From contig OMQW01000022.1 of the NCBI GenBank assembly GCA_900313345.1, positions 1 to 20,888 on the forward strand: 20,888 nt of DNA, in the 5' to 3' direction. Positions 16,154 to 20,888 of this stretch are shown here, one piece after another (the stretch's first letter is position 1; each line of letters starts with the position of its first letter). The notes beneath the pieces were generated by a model. The model did not search any database. It was given only the letters and a program-made list of their open reading frames with translations, and was not told the DNA's origin. This DNA is from an uncultured Eubacteriales bacterium. Lineage in GTDB: Bacteria; Bacillota_I; Bacilli_A; RF39; UBA660. The position numbers were made by a program, and so were the translations under genes.

Positions 16154-17465
16154 AATATATGCAAAAGATTTAAAGAACTATTATGGTAAAGAAATTGAAT
16201 TTAGTGCTTTTGTAGATAATATAAGAGATTTACAATGGGTTCAATTTGTTGTATTAAGAGATTCAACAGGAAAAGTACAAGTAACAATTGAAAAGAGTGA
16301 AGAAAAAAATAAAGAGATGGTTGAATTAATTTCATCTCTTCCTCTTGAAAGTACAGTAAAAGTAACTGGTACTTTAATGGAAAACCCTAAAGTTAAAATG
16401 GGTGGTATGGAAATAATACCAACAAAAATAGAAGTAACATCAAAATCTGATCTAGAACTACCATTTAACTTTAAAAAATTAGATGGAGTAAATCTAGATA
16501 CTAGACTTGATTATCGTTTTATTGATTTAAGAAGTGATAAAAATATACTTATGTTTCAAGTTGAAAGCGATCTAGTTAGATTTATGAGAGAATACCTATA
16601 TAATAATGATTTTATTGAAATTCATACGCCAAAATTTATTGGTGCCGCAAGTGAATCAGGTGCTGAAGTATTCGAAGTAAAATATTTTGATAGAAAAGCA
16701 TATCTAGCACAATCACCTCAATTTTATAAACAAATGGCAATTGCAGCAGGATTTTCTAAAGTATTTGAAGTAGCTCCATGCTTCCGTGCAGAAAACTCAA
16801 ACACTTCAAGACATGCAACAGAGTTTACTAGTTTTGATGTAGAGTTCTCTTATATTGATTCATTTAATGATGTAATGAAACTTGAAGAAGATATGCTTAC
16901 TTATGCTTTAAATAAAGTTTATGATAAATATTATGATAAAGTAAAAGAAGTATTTGGTATGGAACTTCCAAAAGTAGAATCAAGATTTCCTGTAATGCCT
17001 CTAAAAGAAGTATATGAAAAACTAGAATCTAAATATGGTTATAAAGTCCCTTCTGAAGAAAAAACAGATTTAACAACAGAAGCAGAAAGATTAACTTATA
17101 AATTAGCTAAAGAAGAATTTAAAAGTGAATTTATGTTTGTTACTGAATATCCTGCAGATAAACGTGCATTCTATCATATGAGAGATGAAAACGGAGTACT
17201 TCAAGGATATGATTTAATCTGGAGGGGCGTTGAAATAACATCAGGAGCTCAAAGAGAACATAGATTAGAAGAAATAACAAAAAATGCTAAAGAAAAAGGT
17301 TTAGGAGAAGATGTTAAATTCTATCTAGAATTCTTTAAATACGGTTGTCCTCCACATGGTGGATTTGCAATAGGTATTGATAGATTAATAATGTTATTAC
17401 TTAAAATTCCAAGTGTAAAAGAAAGTCAATTCTTATTTAGAGGACCAAATAGATTAAATCCATAA
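16146..17465 (+). CDS. aspS: Aspartyl-tRNA synthetase, archaeal/eukaryotic-type (short, no GAD domain)
   Basis: Charges tRNA-Asp, and possibly tRNA-Asn if non-discriminating. The 439-residue length and layout match the archaeal-type enzyme: OB-fold anticodon domain (1-105), then the class II core with YLAQSPQFYKQ (186-196), motif 2 FRAENSNTSRHATEF (213-227) and motif 3 GGFAIGIDRLIM (405-416), ending in GPNRLNP. The bacterial enzyme would be about 590 residues with an inserted GAD domain. AsnRS is less likely because of the AQSPQ and C-terminal signatures. The anticodon loop reads PKVKMGG (81-87). I chose ATG 16146, preceded by AAGGATG inside hisS and overlapping its stop by 8 nt; an upstream in-frame extension to 16023 reads the Cys-tail repeat in another frame and is implausible. 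Confidence 0.92.
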   Translation: MNKIYAKDLKNYYGKEIEFSAFVDNIRDLQWVQFVVLRDSTGKVQVTIEKSEEKNKEMVELISSLPLESTVKVTGTLMENPKVKMGGMEIIPTKIEVTSKSDLELPFNFKKLDGVNLDTRLDYRFIDLRSDKNILMFQVESDLVRFMREYLYNNDFIEIHTPKFIGAASESGAEVFEVKYFDRKAYLAQSPQFYKQMAIAAGFSKVFEVAPCFRAENSNTSRHATEFTSFDVEFSYIDSFNDVMKLEEDMLTYALNKVYDKYYDKVKEVFGMELPKVESRFPVMPLKEVYEKLESKYGYKVPSEEKTDLTTEAERLTYKLAKEEFKSEFMFVTEYPADKRAFYHMRDENGVLQGYDLIWRGVEITSGAQREHRLEEITKNAKEKGLGEDVKFYLEFFKYGCPPHGGFAIGIDRLIMLLLKIPSVKESQFLFRGPNRLNP

Positions 17466-17470
17466 AACAC

Positions 17471-17499
17471 TTGATTTTTATATAAAAATTTAGTATATT
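17471..17499 (+). promoter_or_regulatory. Promoter for rpsO
   Basis: TTGATT (17471-17476), exactly 17 bp, then TATATT (17494-17499). A 16-bp palindrome (17474-17489, ATTTTTATATAAAAAT) lies in the spacer; it could be an operator or just AT-rich sequence. No U-tract terminator for aspS is evident. Confidence 0.65.
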
Positions 17500-17502
17500 A
17501 TT

Positions 17503-17576
17503 AGTGCTACTAGTTCTTGGTTATAGGAATTTCCGACCTAGTACTCAGTTCTAGCAAATAAAATAAAGAAAGGAAG
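17503..17576 (+). promoter_or_regulatory. rpsO 5' leader with foldable structure, candidate S15 autoregulatory site
   Basis: The leader between the promoter and the rpsO start can form ACTAG/CTAGT plus TTGG/CCGA (17509-17520 with 17533-17542), or the alternative AGTGCTA/TAGTACT (17503-17509 with 17539-17545) with one G-U pair. A small GGA/TCC hairpin is also possible. S15 represses its own mRNA through leader structure in several bacteria, so control is plausible. The exact known motif was not verified. Confidence 0.4.
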
Positions 17577-17585
17577 TAAAATAAA

Positions 17586-17855
17586 ATGGCATTAACTAAA
17601 GAACAAAAAGCAAGTATCGTTAAAGAATTCGCTCGTGATGCAAAAGACACTGGATCAGCAGAAGTTCAAGTAGCAATACTTACTAAAGAAATAGAAGCTT
17701 TAACAGCTCATTTAAAAGAACACAAACATGATTATCATTCAAATCGTGGACTTTTAAAGAAAGTTGGACAACGTCGTAACATGCTTGAATATCTATCTAA
17801 AAAAGACGTTACAAGATACCGTGATTTAATTAAAAAATTAGGTTTAAGAAAATAG
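17586..17855 (+). CDS. rpsO: 30S ribosomal protein S15
   Basis: Primary binder of the central domain of 16S rRNA in the small subunit. The 89 residues are the standard length. Family features include the STAEVQVAI-like segment (here GSAEVQVAILTKEIEALT), HLKEHKHDYHSNRGLLKKVGQRRNMLEYL and the C-terminal RYRDLIKKLGLRK. AAAGGAAG precedes the start at a slightly long spacing. It is followed by its own terminator and then pnp, the conserved rpsO-pnp order. Confidence 0.98.
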   Translation: MALTKEQKASIVKEFARDAKDTGSAEVQVAILTKEIEALTAHLKEHKHDYHSNRGLLKKVGQRRNMLEYLSKKDVTRYRDLIKKLGLRK

Positions 17856-17878
17856 TTACTTATATAGTAACTTTTTTT
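17854..17878 (+). terminator. Terminator between rpsO and pnp
   Basis: AGTTACT (17854-17860) pairs with AGTAACT (17866-17872) around TATAT, followed by a T-run to 17878. The stem starts in the rpsO stop. Confidence 0.85.
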
Positions 17879-17897
17879 ATGGTATTTTTTCCTTATT

Positions 17898-17906
17898 TGT
17901 TATACA
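17898..17906 (+). promoter_or_regulatory. Possible extended -10 promoter for pnp
   Basis: TGTTATACA resembles a TG-extended -10 box 22 bp before the pnp start. The -35 is not clear. Read-through of the rpsO terminator could also supply pnp transcript. Confidence 0.4.
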
Positions 17907-17928
17907 ATATAAATGATTGGAGTTTAGT

Positions 17929-20094
17929 ATGAAGAAAACATTTGAAAAAGAATTTTTTGGTAAGAAAATAGTAATAGAAAACGGTGAACTAGCTAAGCAA
18001 GCAACTGCAAGTGTCTTAGTTAGATATGGTGAAACAGTAGTTTTATCAGCAGTAGTTCTTAATAAAGAAGTAAATCTATTATCGGATTTCTTCCCATTAA
18101 CTGTAAATTATGAAGAAAAATTATATTCAGTAGGTAAAATACCTGGAGGATTTATAAAAAGAGAAGGTCGTCCTACCGAAAATGCAACTCTTGCAGCAAG
18201 GATGATAGATAGACCAATAAGGCCATTATTCCCAGAAGACTTTAAAAATGAAGTACAAATAGTAAATACTGTTCTTTCAGTAGATCAAGATGCATCACCT
18301 GAACTAGCTGCACTTTTAGGATCAAGTATCGCTTTATCAATAAGCAAAATACCATTTAATGGACCAGTTGCAGGTGTTAAAGTAGGATATATCGATAAAA
18401 AATATATAATTAACCCAACACAAGAAGAAATAGATAAGAGTAAGATAGATTTAACAGTAGCAGGTACAAAAGACGCTATTAACATGGTTGAATCAAGTGC
18501 ACATGAAGCATCTGAAGAAGAAATGCTAAAAGCCTTATTAACAGGTCATGATGCAATTAAAGAACTTGTTGAATTTGAAGAATCAATTGTTAAAGAAATA
18601 GGTGAAGAAAAGATGGAATATGAGCATCTTGAAATCACTAAAGAATTAAAAGATGAAATTGATGCTTTAGCAAGCGACAGAATTAATAAAGCCCTAAGAA
18701 TAAAAGAAAAACTAGAAATGCACGAAGCAATAGATGCAATTAAAGAAGAAATAGTAAATAAATATAGAGAAGAAAATAAAGACACTATGGAAAAGGAAGA
18801 CTTACAAATGTTAATTTGTAAAGTAGAACAAGTACTTAGTTCCATAGAATATCGTGAATTTAGAAAAATAGTAGTTGATGAACATATAAGAATAGATGGA
18901 AGAAAAATGGATGAAATTAGACCACTTTCAACTGATATTGACTTATTACCAAGAACACATGGATCAGCATTATTTACTCGTGGTGAAACACAAGCATTAT
19001 CAATAACAACTTTAGGAGCACTTGGAGAACATCAAATACTAGATGGTCTGGAGCTTGAAGAATCAAAAAGATTCATTCTTCATTATAATTTCCCTAAATT
19101 TTGCGTAGGAGAAACAGGAAGATATGGAGCACCAGGTCGCCGTGAAATAGGTCATGGTGCCTTAGGAGAAAAAGCATTAAGACAAGTAATTCCAAGTGAA
19201 GAAGAATTCCCTTATACAATAAGAGTAGTATCTGAAATTTTAGAATCTAATGGTTCATCATCACAAGCATCAATTTGTGCTGGATGTATGTCACTAATGG
19301 CAGCAGGAGTACCAATTAAAGCCCCAGTTGCAGGAATAGCCATGGGATTAATAACCTCACCAAATGGTAAAGATTATACAATCTTAACAGATATTCAAGG
19401 TATGGAAGATCACTTAGGTGATATGGACTTTAAAGTAGCAGGTACAAGAAATGGTATATGTGCTCTTCAAATGGATATAAAGATTAAAGGTATTAATAAA
19501 AAAATCTTAAAAGAAGCCTTAGAGCAAGCTAAAAAAGCAAGATACGAAATACTTGATGTAATTGCAAAACAAATTAAAGAACCTCGTAAAGAAGTTTCTA
19601 AATATGCACCTAAAACTGAAACATTTATGATTAATCCAGCAAAGATTAAAGATGTTATCGGTAAAGGTGGAGATATGATAACTAAAATCATCTGTGAAGC
19701 ATCTAATGTCCTTGATGTAAATAACATTAATGCTGTAAAAGTTGACTTAGAAGATGATGGTAGAGTAATTATTTATCATAAAGATAAGGAAATAATAGAT
19801 AAAACTCGTAAGATGATTGAAAATATAGCAAGAGAAGTTGAAGTTGGTAAAATCTATAATGCTAAAGTTGTTAAAATAGAAGAGTTTGGTGTATTTGTAG
19901 AAGTTTGGCCAGGATGTGAAGGACTTGTTCATATATCTAAACTTGATACTAAACGAGTAGATAAATGTGAAGATGTAGTAAAACTAGGAGATGAAATCTT
20001 AGTAAAAGCTCTAGGGCCAGATAAAAAAGGAAGACAAAACTTTTCAAGAAAAGATGCAATAGAAGTAAAAGAAGATAAAAAAGAAGAAGAATAA
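17929..20094 (+). CDS. pnp: Polyribonucleotide nucleotidyltransferase (PNPase)
   Basis: Phosphate-dependent 3'-5' exoribonuclease, a trimeric ring that degrades mRNA and can add tails. The 721 residues show RNase PH-like domain 1 (about 10-215), an all-helical linker (about 235-310), catalytic RNase PH-like domain 2 (about 320-550) with TRGETQ (350-355), GRYGAPGRREIGHGALGE (397-414) and DHLGDMDFKVAGT (494-506, catalytic aspartates), a KH domain (about 563-625; GxxG loop GKGG at 578-581) and an S1 domain (about 638-710). It ends in an acidic/Lys tail. I chose ATG 17929 with TTGGAG at 17917-17922; the alternative TTG start at 17917 is that ribosome site itself. A membrane protein gene follows after 12 bp. 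Confidence 0.97.
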   Translation: MKKTFEKEFFGKKIVIENGELAKQATASVLVRYGETVVLSAVVLNKEVNLLSDFFPLTVNYEEKLYSVGKIPGGFIKREGRPTENATLAARMIDRPIRPLFPEDFKNEVQIVNTVLSVDQDASPELAALLGSSIALSISKIPFNGPVAGVKVGYIDKKYIINPTQEEIDKSKIDLTVAGTKDAINMVESSAHEASEEEMLKALLTGHDAIKELVEFEESIVKEIGEEKMEYEHLEITKELKDEIDALASDRINKALRIKEKLEMHEAIDAIKEEIVNKYREENKDTMEKEDLQMLICKVEQVLSSIEYREFRKIVVDEHIRIDGRKMDEIRPLSTDIDLLPRTHGSALFTRGETQALSITTLGALGEHQILDGLELEESKRFILHYNFPKFCVGETGRYGAPGRREIGHGALGEKALRQVIPSEEEFPYTIRVVSEILESNGSSSQASICAGCMSLMAAGVPIKAPVAGIAMGLITSPNGKDYTILTDIQGMEDHLGDMDFKVAGTRNGICALQMDIKIKGINKKILKEALEQAKKARYEILDVIAKQIKEPRKEVSKYAPKTETFMINPAKIKDVIGKGGDMITKIICEASNVLDVNNINAVKVDLEDDGRVIIYHKDKEIIDKTRKMIENIAREVEVGKIYNAKVVKIEEFGVFVEVWPGCEGLVHISKLDTKRVDKCEDVVKLGDEILVKALGPDKKGRQNFSRKDAIEVKEDKKEEE

Positions 20095-20106
20095 AAAGGA
20101 GAATAT

Positions 20107-20808
20107 ATGAAAAATATCTTAAAAGGTATATTAATATTTATAATATTTCTTTTCTTAGGATATGTTCTATATAGAAATATAATGTTACATAAAGTTCCTA
20201 CTATTGATTTAATAAAGAATGAATCAACAAGTAAACTTTATCGTATGATGATTCCAAATAGTGAAAATCCTATTTGGCAAACGTATTTATATAATAATGA
20301 TGTAAATCATAAAACATTTAAAGATGAAATAAAATATAATTTAGCATATAAAAATACAGGTACATCATCAAGTACTATTGAAGAAGAAAAGATAAAACAG
20401 TCCTATGAAAAAGTATTTGGACCTAATACTTATAAGCAAGTAAATACTATCTTAGCAGGATGTGAAGAATATAATTATGATTTAGCATCTAAATCTTATA
20501 TTATAAAAGAAAGAAAAACATGTAACAAAGGTAATATAACAATATTATCAAGAATAATAAACGCTAAAGAATCAAAAGATAATTTTAATCTAACAGTTGA
20601 AATAGCATACTTAGATAATAGTAACAAAACTGTTTATAGAGAATGCGATAAAACACTAAAGAATTGTTCTGGAATAATAAAGAAAGATTTTAAAGAGTTT
20701 GATGAAGCAAACTTAAGTGAATCTAATTATAATTTGCATAAATATACATTCTATTATAAAGATCAAAATGGTAATTACTATTTTGATCATAATAAGAAAA
20801 TAAAATAA
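20107..20808 (+). CDS. Hypothetical membrane-anchored extracytoplasmic protein
   Basis: I do not recognise this 233-residue protein. One N-terminal hydrophobic segment (about 7-23, preceded by Lys) acts as an uncleaved anchor or signal; no lipobox Cys is present. The rest is hydrophilic and would lie outside the membrane. It carries exactly four cysteines (119, 139, 180, 187), an even number suggesting disulfides, and a Tyr/Asn/Lys-rich C-terminus. The AAGGAG site at 20098-20103 sets the start. Only 12 bp separate it from pnp with no promoter seen, so it is probably co-transcribed with pnp. In this position Bacillus has a polysaccharide-deacetylase-like gene; this is not one. Confidence 0.75.
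   Translation: MKNILKGILIFIIFLFLGYVLYRNIMLHKVPTIDLIKNESTSKLYRMMIPNSENPIWQTYLYNNDVNHKTFKDEIKYNLAYKNTGTSSSTIEEEKIKQSYEKVFGPNTYKQVNTILAGCEEYNYDLASKSYIIKERKTCNKGNITILSRIINAKESKDNFNLTVEIAYLDNSNKTVYRECDKTLKNCSGIIKKDFKEFDEANLSESNYNLHKYTFYYKDQNGNYYFDHNKKIK
20761..20788. repeat. Perfect hairpin within the 3' end of the membrane-protein gene
   Basis: GATCAAAATGGT (20761-20772) pairs with ACTATTTTGATC (20777-20788), 12 bp with one G-U, around AATT. It lies in codons for DQNGNYYFDH, 18 nt before the terminator stem. It has no U-tract. Confidence 0.6.
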
Positions 20809-20828
20809 AACTCTTTAGAGTTTTTTTT
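20807..20828 (+). terminator. Terminator of the pnp operon
   Basis: AAAACTC (20807-20813) pairs with GAGTTTT (20818-20824) around TTTA, followed by Ts to 20828. The stem begins in the stop codon. Confidence 0.82.
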
Positions 20829-20872
20829 CATTTTTTATAAATATATTCATATATTTAAAAGAGGAGAATTAC

Positions 20873-20888
20873 ATGAATATAAATGAAT
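20873..20888 (+). CDS. Start of a further gene, cut by the window edge
   Basis: An ATG at 20873 follows GAGGAG (20861-20866) with 6-nt spacing. Only the first five codons (MNINE) are present, so nothing can be said of function. Confidence 0.6.

Noticed and set aside
18285..18845. Reverse-strand reading frames within pnp
   Set aside because: They are Ser/Leu/Ile-rich shadows of Lys/Glu-rich forward codons, with no family match or ribosome site.
250..20808. Mycoplasma genetic code (TGA = Trp)
   Set aside because: All genes run full length with no in-frame TGA, and conserved Trp positions are TGG.

Overview
The window is a compact, AT-rich bacterial chromosome segment with every gene on the + strand. 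Short gaps, strong AGGAGG-type ribosome binding sites, U-tract terminators and TATAAT boxes point to a low-GC Gram-positive. Gene order (secDF - rel - dtd - ... - hisS - aspS, and rpsO - pnp) matches Bacillus-type synteny as I recall it. A fused SecDF, a bifunctional Rel and AT-biased codons suggest an uncultivated Bacilli lineage near the Mollicutes (RF39- or Erysipelotrichia-like). That placement is inference. The standard code works throughout, Trp being TGG, yet TGA is absent both as an in-frame codon and as a stop: 16 complete genes end 13 TAA, 3 TAG.

Layout. 1-249: no gene; a 12-bp inverted repeat, a second hairpin and a terminator, possibly the 3' part of an unrecognised structured RNA. 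250-2064: 7TM hybrid histidine kinase with a degenerate ATP-binding domain. 2130-2567: YqeY. 2628-4397: uvrC. 4441-4860: an orphan type IV pseudopilin with an EF-hand-like loop. 4916-7578: mutL-miaA. 7662-13621: secDF - rel - dtd - AI-2E-family membrane protein. 13698-14684: unknown Lys/Asn-rich protein. 14741-17465: hisS-aspS, overlapping by 8 nt. 17586-17855: rpsO with its own promoter and a foldable leader. 17929-20808: pnp and a membrane-anchored unknown. 20873-20888: first codons of another gene.

The genes are mostly housekeeping: repair (uvrC, mutL), tRNA modification, charging and proofreading (miaA, hisS, aspS, dtd), protein export (secDF), stringent response (rel) and RNA turnover/translation (pnp, rpsO). 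The most unusual item is the HisRS C-terminal extension: after a normal-length enzyme comes a tail with 12 Cys and 4 His in about 35 residues, built on an 11-residue tandem repeat, resembling a metallothionein. It overlaps the start of aspS, which is of the short archaeal/eukaryotic type rather than the bacterial GAD-domain type. No mobile element, CRISPR array, tRNA or rRNA was seen.
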